A stretch of DNA of 64,000 nucleotides from Streptomyces sp. AP-93. GTDB taxonomy: Bacteria > Actinomycetota > Actinomycetes > Streptomycetales > Streptomycetaceae. Below, in pieces: positions 42,524-50,813 of the stretch. Each line of letters starts with the position of its first letter. The stretch's first letter is position 1. The stretch is from NCBI RefSeq assembly GCF_022808175.1, contig NZ_JALGBX010000027.1:62001-126000 (forward strand). Reading direction: 5' to 3'. Under the pieces are notes generated by a model that was not told the origin of the DNA, made no database searches, and saw only the letters and a list, made by a program, of their open reading frames with translations. A program made the position numbers and the translations under genes.

Positions 42524-43303
42524 GTGCTCGGAACCGACTACCGCACCGGCTCGCCCAACTGGATCGACCTCGGGAGCCCCGACATCCCCCGGGCCGCGGC
42601 CTTCTACCGGGCCGTCTTCGGCTGGGAGTTCCACCTGCTCGGGCCCGAGACCGGCGGGTACGGGTTCTTCCAGGCGGCCGGGAAGACCGTCGCCGCGGTG
42701 GGGCAGCTCGATCCGGGGGCGACCTCCGCGTGGACCGTGTACTTCCGGACCGACGACGTGGAGGCCACCACCCGCGGCGTGCGCGACGGCGGGGGCGCCG
42801 TCCGCGTCGAGCCGATGGACGTCATGGGGGAGGGGTGGCTCGCCCAGTACACCGACCCGCAGGGCGCCGAGTTCGCCACCTGGAAGCCGGGCCGGACACC
42901 GGGACTGGAGCTGACCTCCGCCGACAACGCGCTGTGCTGGGTCGAACTGCACGTGCCGGATCCGCCGGCGGCGCTCGCCTTCTACGGAGCCCTCTTCGGG
43001 ACGCGCTCACGGCAGATGGAGGCGCCCGGCATGACCTATCAGGTGCTCAGCACCGCCGAAGGGGACCAGGAGGACGGTTCCTTCGGCGGGGTGGCACCGC
43101 TGACGGCGGGGGAGACGGACGCGCGCTGGGTGCCGTACTTCGCGGTCGCGGACGTGGACGCCGTGGTGAGCACCGCGCGGACCAGCGGCGCCGCCGTGCT
43201 GATGCCGGGCGCGGACGTGCCCGACGTCGGGCGGATCGCCTGGCTGGCGGACCCGAGCGGGGCGGTCTTCGCCCTGCTCAAGGCCGCGCCGCGGGCGGAC
43301 TGA
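42524..43303 (+). CDS. VOC-superfamily protein with two glyoxalase-like domains
   Basis: The 259-residue protein is two tandem beta-alpha-beta-beta-beta modules (about 8-118 and 130-255). The first holds WIDLGSPDIPRAAAFYRAVFGWEF and the second WVELHVPDPPAALAFYGALFG. Such double VOC proteins include dioxygenases and drug-binding resistance proteins. Metal-ligand residues cannot be assigned with certainty. GTG 42524 follows AGGAGGAA, so the longer ORF from 42455 is rejected. The 180 bases upstream contain short 9-10-bp tandem repeats at about 42460-42500. Confidence 0.82.
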   Translation: MLGTDYRTGSPNWIDLGSPDIPRAAAFYRAVFGWEFHLLGPETGGYGFFQAAGKTVAAVGQLDPGATSAWTVYFRTDDVEATTRGVRDGGGAVRVEPMDVMGEGWLAQYTDPQGAEFATWKPGRTPGLELTSADNALCWVELHVPDPPAALAFYGALFGTRSRQMEAPGMTYQVLSTAEGDQEDGSFGGVAPLTAGETDARWVPYFAVADVDAVVSTARTSGAAVLMPGADVPDVGRIAWLADPSGAVFALLKAAPRAD

Positions 43304-43322
43304 CGGATCCGGTCCAGGCCGT

Positions 43323-43907
43323 CTAGCCGGTGAAGGCTTCGACGAGCGTCCAGACGGCCAGGACCGCCATGCACAGGGCGCCGAAGCGCTGGACGGTCTT
43401 GAGGGGGACCCGCTTGGCGATGAACCGGCCCACGATCAGGGCGAGGGCGGAGACCGACATGAGGGCTGCGGCGGAACCGATGGCGGTGGGCAGCCAGCCG
43501 TTGGTGGCGGCGAGGTTGGCGGTGGTGATCTGCGTCAGGTCACCCCATTCGCCGATGAAGACGGCCATGAACGCCGTGGTGAAGACGGGCCAGAAACCGG
43601 TGACGGCCTTGGCCGCCGAGTCCGCGTCGTCGTCGTCCGCACCGGAGCGCATCATGACGACGGCGCCGAAGGCGAACAGGGCGGCGGAGACGAGCTTGAC
43701 GGCCATGTTCGGCAGCATGCCGATCAGACTTCCGGCGCCGACCGCGATGGCCACGTGCACGATGAACGCGGTGGAGGTGCCGAACCATACGTACAGCGGC
43801 CGCATCCGGGTGCCCATGGCCAGTGAGGCGAACATGGTCTTGTCGGGGAGCTCGGCGAGGAAGATCAGACCGAAGGCGGTGAAGATCGCCACGGGGTCGA
43901 GAGTCAT
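43323..43907 (-). CDS. TMEM165/GDT1-family divalent cation exporter (probably Mn2+)
   Basis: The 194-residue membrane protein has six helices in two repeats, each with an acidic E-x-G-D-like motif: FLAELPDKTMFASLA (about 15-29) and FIGEWGDLTQITTA (about 119-132). These are the signatures of the UPF0016/GDT1 family, whose bacterial members export Mn2+. An acidic loop (DDDDAD, about 97-102) separates the halves. A yybP-ykoY Mn2+ riboswitch lies in the leader, which supports manganese export. The ribosome site at the ATG is weak, as expected for a riboswitch-controlled gene. Confidence 0.9.
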   Translation of the reverse strand: MTLDPVAIFTAFGLIFLAELPDKTMFASLAMGTRMRPLYVWFGTSTAFIVHVAIAVGAGSLIGMLPNMAVKLVSAALFAFGAVVMMRSGADDDDADSAAKAVTGFWPVFTTAFMAVFIGEWGDLTQITTANLAATNGWLPTAIGSAAALMSVSALALIVGRFIAKRVPLKTVQRFGALCMAVLAVWTLVEAFTG

Positions 43908-44040
43908 TCCGGGATGCTGCTTTCTGCTGGAGCCGGGCTCTGATGGCTCGGATCGGCACCCAGCAGGGGGCGACGGGAAGAACCACTCGGCCCGGCACGA
44001 CGAAGCGGCCCACACGGTGATGTGGGACGGGTCATGCCTT

Positions 44041-44150
44041 GGCCGAAGGTCTCGTCCGCCCCGCACGTGAAGCACGGTGGCCCGGTGGCCGGGACCCGTC
44101 GAGGCGTCCAGTATGTCGACCAGCGGTTTTCGGGACTACTCCCCTTCGCT
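44041..44150 (-). ncRNA. yybP-ykoY manganese riboswitch
   Basis: On the minus strand the element begins CGAAGGGGAGTAG (ending near 44136) and ends ACGAGACCTTCGGCC (44041-44055). These match the two most conserved parts of the yybP-ykoY motif (GGGGAGUAG and GAGACCUU), and CGAAGG/CCTTCG close stem P1. Downstream, CCTT-CGGCC-AAGG could compete with P1, and a stable hairpin CCCACA/TGTGGG (44010-44027) precedes the start. It controls the GDT1-family exporter 134 bases downstream; Mn2+ should switch expression on. Confidence 0.9.
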
Positions 44151-44235
44151 GCCGACAACTGTAACAGCGGCCGCGGGTGCCCCGGGAGGGCCAGAGGTCC
44201 CGAGAGGGCCGGAGGTCCCGGGCCAGCCGTCCCGG

Positions 44236-45453
44236 CTATCCGAAGCGGACCGGGAGGTACTTGACCCCGTTGATGAAGTCCGAGCGCAGGCGGCGCACCT
44301 CCCCCGTGAGGGACACCTGTGGATGACGCCGCAGGAGCTCCCGGACCAGGGCCTTGATCTGGGTGCGGGCGAGGCCGGCGCCCAGGCAGAAGTGGGGGCC
44401 GCCGCCCCCGAAGGTGAGGTGCTCGTTCGGCGTGCGGCGGATGTCGAAGGCGAAGGGGTCGGCGAAGACCTCCTCGTCGCGGTTGGCGGAGGTGTAGTAC
44501 GTGACCACCTTCTGCCCCGCGGCGACGGGCCGCCCGCGCAGGACGGTGTCACGGGTGGCGGTGCGCCGGAAGTTGTGGATCGAGCCGCCCCAGCGCAGGA
44601 ACTCCTCCGTCGCCGTGGTCCACAGGGCCTCGTCCCCGGGGGCCGCGGCCAGCTCGGCGCGCGCCGCGGGGTGGTCGATCAGGGCGAGCAGGGCGCCGGA
44701 GAGCAGGTTGCGGGTGGTCTCGTTGCCCGCGACGCAGAGCAGTACGAAGAACATGTTGATCTCGTCCGGCGACAGCCGGTCCCCGTCGACCTCGGCGTGG
44801 ACCAGCGTCGAGAGGATGTCCTCCCGGGGTCGGGCCCGCCGCTCGTCCGCGAGCGCGTCGCAGTAGGCGTAGATCTCGGCGGCCGCCAGATCGCTGTCGT
44901 GCTTGCCGGCCGAGAGCTCGGGGTCCTGGGAGCCCGCCATCCGGTTGCTCCACTCGAAGATCAGCCGCTCGTCCCCCTCGGGCACGCCGACCATCTCGCA
45001 GATCGTCTGGATCGGCAGCCACGCGGCGACCTCCGCGACGAAGTCCATGTCCCGGCCCGGGGTGACCGCGCGCTCCACCAGGGAGACCGCCCGCTCCTGG
45101 ATCCGGGCCGCGAGCCTTCGTACGACCCGGGGCGTGAAACCCGCGCTGACCAGCGAGCGGTACCGGGAGTGGCGCGGGGCGTCCATGCCGAGCAGGACCA
45201 GGCGCAGGGTCTGCAGGGACTCGGGGTTCTGGTCGCGGATCATGAACGAGCCGAGTTCGGTGGACCACAGCTCGGGGTCGCGGCTGACGGCTTTGACGTC
45301 GGAGTGGCGGGTGACGGCGTAGAAGCCGGCGTGCGGGCCCGGCACCTCGTGCCAGTGGACCGGGTCCTCCCGGCGCAGCCGGGTGAACTGGGCGTGCGGG
45401 ACCTCACGGGCCCAGGTGTCCTCAAGGAGGTCTATCTTGCCGGTCGGCAGCAC
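44236..45453 (-). CDS. Cytochrome P450
   Basis: The 405-residue soluble P450 has the I-helix oxygen motif VAGNETTRNLL (about residue 239), the heme loop FGGGGPHFCLGAGLAR with its Cys ligand (about 350) and PHAGFYAVTRHSDV near the N-terminus. GTG 45453 with GAAGGGA upstream is preferred; the longer ORF to 45570 would translate a tandem repeat into AAPIRAAPIHAAP, which is not P450-like. It is preceded on the same strand by a TetR gene, probably its regulator. The electron donor is not encoded nearby. The substrate is unknown. Confidence 0.92.
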   Translation of the reverse strand: MLPTGKIDLLEDTWAREVPHAQFTRLRREDPVHWHEVPGPHAGFYAVTRHSDVKAVSRDPELWSTELGSFMIRDQNPESLQTLRLVLLGMDAPRHSRYRSLVSAGFTPRVVRRLAARIQERAVSLVERAVTPGRDMDFVAEVAAWLPIQTICEMVGVPEGDERLIFEWSNRMAGSQDPELSAGKHDSDLAAAEIYAYCDALADERRARPREDILSTLVHAEVDGDRLSPDEINMFFVLLCVAGNETTRNLLSGALLALIDHPAARAELAAAPGDEALWTTATEEFLRWGGSIHNFRRTATRDTVLRGRPVAAGQKVVTYYTSANRDEEVFADPFAFDIRRTPNEHLTFGGGGPHFCLGAGLARTQIKALVRELLRRHPQVSLTGEVRRLRSDFINGVKYLPVRFG

Positions 45454-45490
45454 GGGGCGGTTCCCTTCGTCGGACGGATCGGATCGGGGC

Positions 45491-45583
45491 GGAGCGGCAT
45501 GGAACGGAGCGGCATGGATCGGAGCGGCACGGATCGGAGCGGCACGGATCGGTGGCACGGATCGATGCACGGATCGGTGGCGC
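45491..45583 (-). repeat. 15-bp tandem repeat between TetR and P450 genes
   Basis: Four 15-base units of the form GGAGCGGCAYGGATC (45491-45550) continue as shorter degenerate units to about 45583. The array fills the gap between the TetR stop and the P450 start and would lie in the P450 leader. It is too short and has no spacers, so it is not CRISPR. Confidence 0.85.
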
Positions 45584-45601
45584 AGATAGGAGTCCTACGG
45601 G

Positions 45602-46264
45602 TCAGCAGGCCCTGTCGAGGCCCAGGACGGCGCCGAGGGCCTCGATGACGAGCCCGTCGGGGACGGCGCGCGGTTCGAGCCGGTGCTGCATGGCGAGGCC
45701 CAGCAGGATGCCGAGCACCAGGGCGCCGGTCTCCTCCGGTGTACGGGTCAGGGGGGTTCCGGTGGCCTCCGCCCAGTCGGCCAGGCCCTCGCCGAGCTGG
45801 GCGCGGATCTCGGTGTACCGCTGGGCGAGCCGGTCCCCGATGAGGGGCCCGCGGGCGGCGTGCAGCCACAGCTCCGTCTCCAGCAGCAGCCAGGAGTCGC
45901 CGTGCTCGGGGTGCGGGCGGGTGAGGCTGCCCCACATCGCCGAGAAGTGCACGGCGGGGTCGGCCGGGTCCCCGGCCGCGATCTCGGCGGCCAGTTCCTC
46001 GCTCGTGCGCTCCTTCCAGACCTCCAGGAGCGCCAGCAGCAGGCCTTCCTTGCCGCCGAAGTGGCTGTAGAGCGCGCCCGTGGTCCGCCCTGCCGCCTCG
46101 GCGACGGCTTCGGCGGAGACGCCGTGGAACCCCTTGCGGGCGAAGAGGCCGGCTGCCGCGTCGATGAGGCGGGCGCGGCTCTCGGACTTGCGCTGCGCCT
46201 GCGGGGTGCGATGCGCCTGCGGCGTGCGGCGCGGGGGCTGTTCTCGTGTGCGGGGCGGCTCCAC
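45602..46264 (-). CDS. TetR-family transcriptional regulator
   Basis: The 220-residue protein has a basic Pro/Gln-rich N-terminus and then the TetR helix-turn-helix (about residues 30-76; RARLIDAAAGLFARKGFHGVS and AGRTTGALYSHFGGKEGL). A ligand-binding helical domain follows, with aromatic residues near WLLLETELWLHAARGP. GTG 46264 is preceded by GGAGG. A perfect palindrome 37 bases upstream is its probable operator; it controls the divergent FUSC gene and itself, and probably the downstream P450. Confidence 0.9.
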   Translation of the reverse strand: MEPPRTREQPPRRTPQAHRTPQAQRKSESRARLIDAAAGLFARKGFHGVSAEAVAEAAGRTTGALYSHFGGKEGLLLALLEVWKERTSEELAAEIAAGDPADPAVHFSAMWGSLTRPHPEHGDSWLLLETELWLHAARGPLIGDRLAQRYTEIRAQLGEGLADWAEATGTPLTRTPEETGALVLGILLGLAMQHRLEPRAVPDGLVIEALGAVLGLDRAC

Positions 46265-46301
46265 CGGGCCTCCGGGGCGCTGGTCGGATGGGGATGCCGA
46301 G

Positions 46302-46323
46302 TTATATCGGGCTGCCGATATAA
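46302..46323. promoter_or_regulatory. TetR operator candidate
   Basis: Perfect 9-base arms TTATATCGG and CCGATATAA with a 4-base centre lie in the 131-base gap between the divergent TetR and FUSC genes. The AT-rich arms would overlap the -10 region of either promoter. Confidence 0.8.
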
Positions 46324-46395
46324 ATTGCGCCCCGCCTGACGAAGTGTCAAGGGATACGGCAGGACCGCAGGGGCGCCCGGTGGCACGCTGAAGGG

Positions 46396-48531
46396 GTGCG
46401 TGCCGCCCTGATGGAGCTCCGTACCGGCACCGGCCCCCTGCCGGCGGCCGCGCGGCGGGCCGTCCGGGTCACCCTCGCCGCCGGCATCGGCTTCTACGGG
46501 TTCCTGTACGGGCTGGACCGGCCCGTCGAGGCCACCTACGCGCTCTTCGCGGCCGTCGCCCTGGCCGGGCTCTCCCGGATACCGGGCAGCGGACACCAGC
46601 GGGCCCTGGTCGTCGCCCGGGTGCTCCCCGCCGCCTGCGCGCTGGTGGTCCTGGGCACCTGGCTGTCGGTGCGGACCTGGGCCGCCGTGGCGGGCATGCT
46701 GGTCATCGGCTTCTGCGTGGCCTTCTCCTCGGCGGCCGGACCCCGCCCGGCGGGCGCCGCGCCCGGGTTGCAGCTGCTGTACATCCTGCCCAGCTTCCCG
46801 CCCTACGCCCCCGACACCCTCGGCCAGCGGCTGGCCGGCACCGTCGCCGGAGTCCTGCTGCTGATCCTCGCCGAGGCCACCGTGCTGCCCGACCCGGTCG
46901 TCCCCGGCTACCGGGCCCTGGCCGCGGCAGCCGCGGACGAGGCGGCCAGGTGCGCCGCCGTGCTGGAACGGCCGCCCCACACCCTCCCCGCGGCGGAGTC
47001 CGCCCGGGCCGCGGAGCGGGCGCAGGCCCTGCGGCCCTCCCGGGTCGGGGAGGCGCAGCGGCCCGCGGGGCCCGGCGTACGGGAACGGGCGCTGGCCCAC
47101 ACCGGGCTGGCGGCCCGCACCCTCCTGGCCCGGCTCCAGTCGCTGCCCCCGCCGGAGCCGGGCCCGCGGGCCGGGCCGGACGAGCTGGTGCTCGTACGGG
47201 CCGTGCGCGAGTCGGCGTCCGGGACGGCCGGGCTGCTCGGGGCGGGGAGCCCGCCCGCGACGGACTCCACCCGGCTGCGGGACCTGCAGGTCTCCCTCGC
47301 CCGGACCCCCGTGACGGGGCCCGGGCCAGGATTCCGCAACGCCGCGCTGGTGGAGCTGGCGGACGCCGCGCTCGTACTGCGCGGCGCCGCCGGGATCGCC
47401 GAACGGGGGCGTGCGGGTGCCGCCGATGCGGCGGGGCCGGAGGCGGGGCCCGTTTCCGGGCCGGCCGACCGGTTCTGGTACGCCGCGGAGGGGCCGGTGC
47501 GGCTCTGGTGGTACCGGCTGGCAGCGAACACCGGGCCCCGGTCCGTGCACTTCCAGAACGCCGTCCGGATCGGCATGGCCCTCGCCGTGGCCCGCGCCGT
47601 CGCCGGACTGGACTCCCTCCCGCACGGCTTCTGGGCCATGCTCGCCGTCCTCAGCCTGACCCGCACCAACGCCGAGCAGACCCGGGCCACCGTCCGGCCG
47701 GCCCTGATCGGCACCCTGCTGGGCGCGGTCGCCGCCGGCGGGGTCCTCGCGCTGGCCGGGGAGGCGAGGACGGTGTACGCGATCGTGCTGCCGCCGCTGA
47801 TGCTCTTCGCGTTCTGCGTCGGGCCCGTGCGCGGCGTGGGCTGGGCGCAGGCCATGTTCACCCTGGTGGTCGCCATGGCCTTCGCCCAGCTCGCCCCCGT
47901 CACCTGGCAGTTGGCCGAGGTCCGGTTCCTGGACGTCCTCGTCGGCAGCGTGATCGGGATGGTGTGCGGACTGCTGGCCTGGCCGCGCGGCGCCCACGAC
48001 GAACTGGGGCGCGCCGTGGCCGGGCTGCTGCACGCCGCGGCCGACGACGTCCAGGCGGCCACGGCCGCCTTCGGGCGGGCCCGCGCGGTGGAGCCCGACC
48101 AGCGGGTGCGGCACGCGCTGGCCATGGCGGAGAGCGCGTACGCCCAGTACCAGACGGAGCGGCAGCATCCGGCCGCCGCCCCGGGCGAGGACTGGCAGGC
48201 GGCGATGATGACCGGCCACCACGTCCTGTGGGGCGGCCGCAGACCCCCCGGCGCCCCGCCCGGCCCGCGCGAGGAGGCGGTGGTGCGGGAGTACGGGGCC
48301 TGGGTGGCGGCCGGCCTGCGCCGCGCGGCAGCGGCCGCGGACCCCGTACACGCCACCGGTCCCACGGACCCCGGGCCTGCCGGCCCCGCCCCGCGACGGC
48401 CGGGACCCGAGGATGCCCCGCCGGTGTTCTACACCGCGATGGCCTGGCTGGACGCGCTGACCGCGGACGTGGCCCTGCTCGACCGGGGGGCCGTGGCGGG
48501 CTCCGGGGCCGGTGCCTCAGGCCGTGCCTGA
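46396..48531 (+). CDS. FUSC-family membrane protein (aromatic-acid exporter type)
   Basis: The 711-residue protein has an N-terminal membrane block (about residues 20-165, five or six helices), a cytoplasmic helical domain (about 175-360) and a second membrane block (about 390-530; HGFWAMLAVLSLTRTNAEQTRATVRP), then a soluble tail. This repeats the fusaric-acid-resistance/AaeB layout of efflux proteins for aromatic acids. GTG 46396 or ATG 46411 may be the start; neither has a clear ribosome site. The TetR operator upstream suggests induction by its substrate. Co-regulation with the P450 would make a detoxification pair. Confidence 0.85.
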   Translation: MRAALMELRTGTGPLPAAARRAVRVTLAAGIGFYGFLYGLDRPVEATYALFAAVALAGLSRIPGSGHQRALVVARVLPAACALVVLGTWLSVRTWAAVAGMLVIGFCVAFSSAAGPRPAGAAPGLQLLYILPSFPPYAPDTLGQRLAGTVAGVLLLILAEATVLPDPVVPGYRALAAAAADEAARCAAVLERPPHTLPAAESARAAERAQALRPSRVGEAQRPAGPGVRERALAHTGLAARTLLARLQSLPPPEPGPRAGPDELVLVRAVRESASGTAGLLGAGSPPATDSTRLRDLQVSLARTPVTGPGPGFRNAALVELADAALVLRGAAGIAERGRAGAADAAGPEAGPVSGPADRFWYAAEGPVRLWWYRLAANTGPRSVHFQNAVRIGMALAVARAVAGLDSLPHGFWAMLAVLSLTRTNAEQTRATVRPALIGTLLGAVAAGGVLALAGEARTVYAIVLPPLMLFAFCVGPVRGVGWAQAMFTLVVAMAFAQLAPVTWQLAEVRFLDVLVGSVIGMVCGLLAWPRGAHDELGRAVAGLLHAAADDVQAATAAFGRARAVEPDQRVRHALAMAESAYAQYQTERQHPAAAPGEDWQAAMMTGHHVLWGGRRPPGAPPGPREEAVVREYGAWVAAGLRRAAAAADPVHATGPTDPGPAGPAPRRPGPEDAPPVFYTAMAWLDALTADVALLDRGAVAGSGAGASGRA

Positions 48532-48636
48532 GCGTGCGGCGGTGCGCCCGGAGGCAGGCTCTGCGATCGTGGAAGGCGGGGTACCGGCAGGCGGGGTAGT
48601 GGCAGTGGGCGGCGGGGGCCGTGGTGAGGAGCGGTC

Positions 48637-49092
48637 ATGTCAGGACTGTTCGAGGCGAGCGTCGAGATCGACCGGCCCGTCGCGGAGGTGTTCGCGTACC
48701 TCGCGGACGGGCGCAACGACCCGGAGTTCAGCCCGCGCGTCCAGCGGATCACCCGGACCCCGGACGGCCCGACCGCCGTCGGGACGGTCTTCCGCAGCAC
48801 GGTGAAGGACGCCGGGATGAAGACGGCCCGCGAGTTCCGGATCACCGGACTCGACGCGCCGGTGATGATCCGCTGGTCGGAGCTCAGCAAGAACCTGGTG
48901 ACCGCCGAAGGCGGCTACGACCTGGCGGAACTCCCCGGAGGGCGGACGCGGTTGCGCGTCTTCAACACCCTGACCGGGCACGGTTTCGGACGCCTCCTGG
49001 TCGGCCTCGCGCTCGGCGCGGCGCGCAAGGACGCCCCCGACTTCGGCCGCCGGATCAAGGCGGCGGTGGAGGCGTCCCCACGGCCGGTGTGA
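48637..49092 (+). CDS. SRPBCC-family (polyketide cyclase/dehydrase-like) protein
   Basis: The 151-residue protein begins with the START-like strand FEASVEIDRPVAEVFAYLAD and has GTVFRSTV and a C-terminal helix ARKDAPDFGRRIKAAVEA. Such proteins bind a hydrophobic ligand; no catalytic residues can be named. The ATG at 48637 follows GAGGAG. It stands 105 bases after the FUSC gene and ends at a tandem-repeat array with hairpin potential. Confidence 0.82.
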   Translation: MSGLFEASVEIDRPVAEVFAYLADGRNDPEFSPRVQRITRTPDGPTAVGTVFRSTVKDAGMKTAREFRITGLDAPVMIRWSELSKNLVTAEGGYDLAELPGGRTRLRVFNTLTGHGFGRLLVGLALGAARKDAPDFGRRIKAAVEASPRPV

Positions 49093-49182
49093 GGACCGGG
49101 CCGGATCAGAAGTGTCCTGACCGGGGAGGACCGGGCCGGGTCAGAAGTGTCCTGACCGGGGAGGACCGGGCCGGATCAGAAC
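49091..49182. repeat. 35-bp tandem repeat with internal hairpins
   Basis: Two full units (49091-49125, 49126-49160), differing at one base, and a partial third unit to 49182. Each unit contains CCGG(A/G)TCAG-N7-CTGACCGG, a small stem-loop. The array lies between converging genes and covers the last bases of both, so it may act as a bidirectional terminator. Confidence 0.85.
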
Positions 49183-50813
49183 CGTCCGGGCCCGGACGGA
49201 AGCGGCAGCGGCTTGGCCGGCGCCCCCTGCCGGTCCGCGCCCGGTGACGGCGTGCGGCAGGTGATGTCCGCGGCCGGCAGCCGGCCGGTGCTCAGGTACG
49301 CGGTGACCGGGGCGTTGGCGCAGGAGGTGGGGTCGGCCAGGTACACCGTGTGGCCCTCACCGCCCTGTGCCAGCACCATCCGCGAGCCCTTCAGCGCCCG
49401 GTGCAGGCCCTGGCCGCTGACCAGCGGAGTCTGCGAGTCCCACTCGTTCTGGACGGTCAGCACGCCGGCCCGCGCCTTCATCGGGGTCTGCGCTTCGAGT
49501 GGCCGCGGCCAGAAGGCGCACGGCTTGATGTTCGAGGCGAAGTCCCCGTACAGCGGGTACGCGGCCTTGTCCCGGACCGCGTCGCGCAGGTAGCGCCCGG
49601 GAACGCGCGGCCAGGAGTCCGTGTCCCCGCACACCACGCTCCAGAAGACGGCGACGGAGTTGTCGGAGGCGGGCTCGGCCGGGGCCCCCGACCGGCCGGC
49701 GAGCGCCCGCTTCATGTCGAAGTCCGGCCCGGAGGCGCCGGGGACCGTGGCCGGCTTCCCCTCGGCCGCCTCCTTCAGGGCCACCACCAGCGGGGTGACC
49801 TGCGCCGGATAGAAGAAGAGGGGGCGCGCCCCCCGGAGGTCGTCACCGTTCAGTTTCTGCCCCTGGAAGACGATCGGATCCCGCTCGGCGCGCGCCACCA
49901 GGTCCCAGAAGGTCTTCGACACCGCCGCCGGGCTCTCGCCGAGGTGGTACTCGCCCGCGCGCTGAGCCGCCCACCGCGTCCAGCGGGCGAAGGCCGGTTC
50001 GGCCTCCGACGCCCAGACCTGGAACATGCCCCGCCAGATCCGGTCCGGGTCCACCCCGCTGTCGAGCACGAAGCGGTCGGTCCGGCCGGGGAACATCTGC
50101 GTGTACACCGCGCCGAGGTACGTCCCGTAGGAGTAGCCCAGGTACGAGACCTTCCGCTCGCCCAGGACCGCACGGATCGTGTCCATGTCGCGGGCGGTGT
50201 TGCGGGTCGTGATGTACGGGAGCACGGAGCCGGCCTTCTGCCGGCACTTCTCGGCGATGGAGCGCGCCCAGGCCACGTCGGAGGGGAAGAACCCGGGCCG
50301 GAGCGGCCGGTCGATGCCCTGCTCGGCTTCCGCCAGCCCACAACTGATGGGGCTGCTGGCGCCGACGCCGCGCGGATCGAAGCCGATGACGTCGAACCGC
50401 TCGCTCAGCTCCGCGGGGGCCGCCTCGGCGAACATCAGCGGCAGATCGAGTCCGCCCCCGCCGGGCCCGCCCGGATTCATCAGGAGGATCCCGTGCCGTT
50501 TGGCGGGGTTCGTGCTCCGCACCCGGGATATCGCCAGGTCGAGGGTCCGTCCGGAGGGCCGCTTGTAGTCGAGCGGCACTTTGATGCTGGCGCACTCGTA
50601 CGTGGCCGGCTGATCGGCGGCGCACCGCTGCCAGGCCGGCTTCTGCCGCAGGTACGCGGCGTCGGCCTGAACGGTGCCGGTGGACAGCACGGTGTCGGTG
50701 GTCAGGGCGGTGTCGGTGGGCAGGGCGGAGGCCTGGGCGGCCGCGAGCAGCGGCACGGTACTCGCGAGGAGGCCGGCGGCGGCCAGGAGGGATGCCAGTC
50801 GTTTCTTGCGCAC
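49176..50813 (-). CDS. Secreted alpha/beta-hydrolase, tripeptidyl aminopeptidase (Tap) type
   Basis: The 545-residue protein has a signal peptide (about 1-33), then the oxyanion-hole region LLMNPGGPGGGG (about 100-111), DVIGFDPRGVG, the nucleophile elbow GYSYGTYLG (Ser near residue 221), and the C-terminal Tap domain with NEWDSQTP (catalytic Asp, about 460) and GEGHTVY (catalytic His, about 492). All three catalytic residues are intact. Such enzymes release tripeptides from secreted proteins. GTG 50813 with AAAGGAA upstream is preferred over the longer ORF to 50975. Its last codons extend into the 35-bp repeat array. Confidence 0.9.
   Translation of the reverse strand: MRKKRLASLLAAAGLLASTVPLLAAAQASALPTDTALTTDTVLSTGTVQADAAYLRQKPAWQRCAADQPATYECASIKVPLDYKRPSGRTLDLAISRVRSTNPAKRHGILLMNPGGPGGGGLDLPLMFAEAAPAELSERFDVIGFDPRGVGASSPISCGLAEAEQGIDRPLRPGFFPSDVAWARSIAEKCRQKAGSVLPYITTRNTARDMDTIRAVLGERKVSYLGYSYGTYLGAVYTQMFPGRTDRFVLDSGVDPDRIWRGMFQVWASEAEPAFARWTRWAAQRAGEYHLGESPAAVSKTFWDLVARAERDPIVFQGQKLNGDDLRGARPLFFYPAQVTPLVVALKEAAEGKPATVPGASGPDFDMKRALAGRSGAPAEPASDNSVAVFWSVVCGDTDSWPRVPGRYLRDAVRDKAAYPLYGDFASNIKPCAFWPRPLEAQTPMKARAGVLTVQNEWDSQTPLVSGQGLHRALKGSRMVLAQGGEGHTVYLADPTSCANAPVTAYLSTGRLPAADITCRTPSPGADRQGAPAKPLPLPSGPGRF

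Noticed and set aside
45454..45570. N-terminal extension of the P450 to 45570
   Set aside because: It would translate the 15-bp tandem repeat into AAPIRAAPIHAAP; GTG 45453 has a better ribosome site and gives a normal P450 length.
45491..49182. Tandem arrays at 45491 and 49091 as CRISPR
   Set aside because: Units are directly adjacent with no unique spacers, and no cas genes are present.
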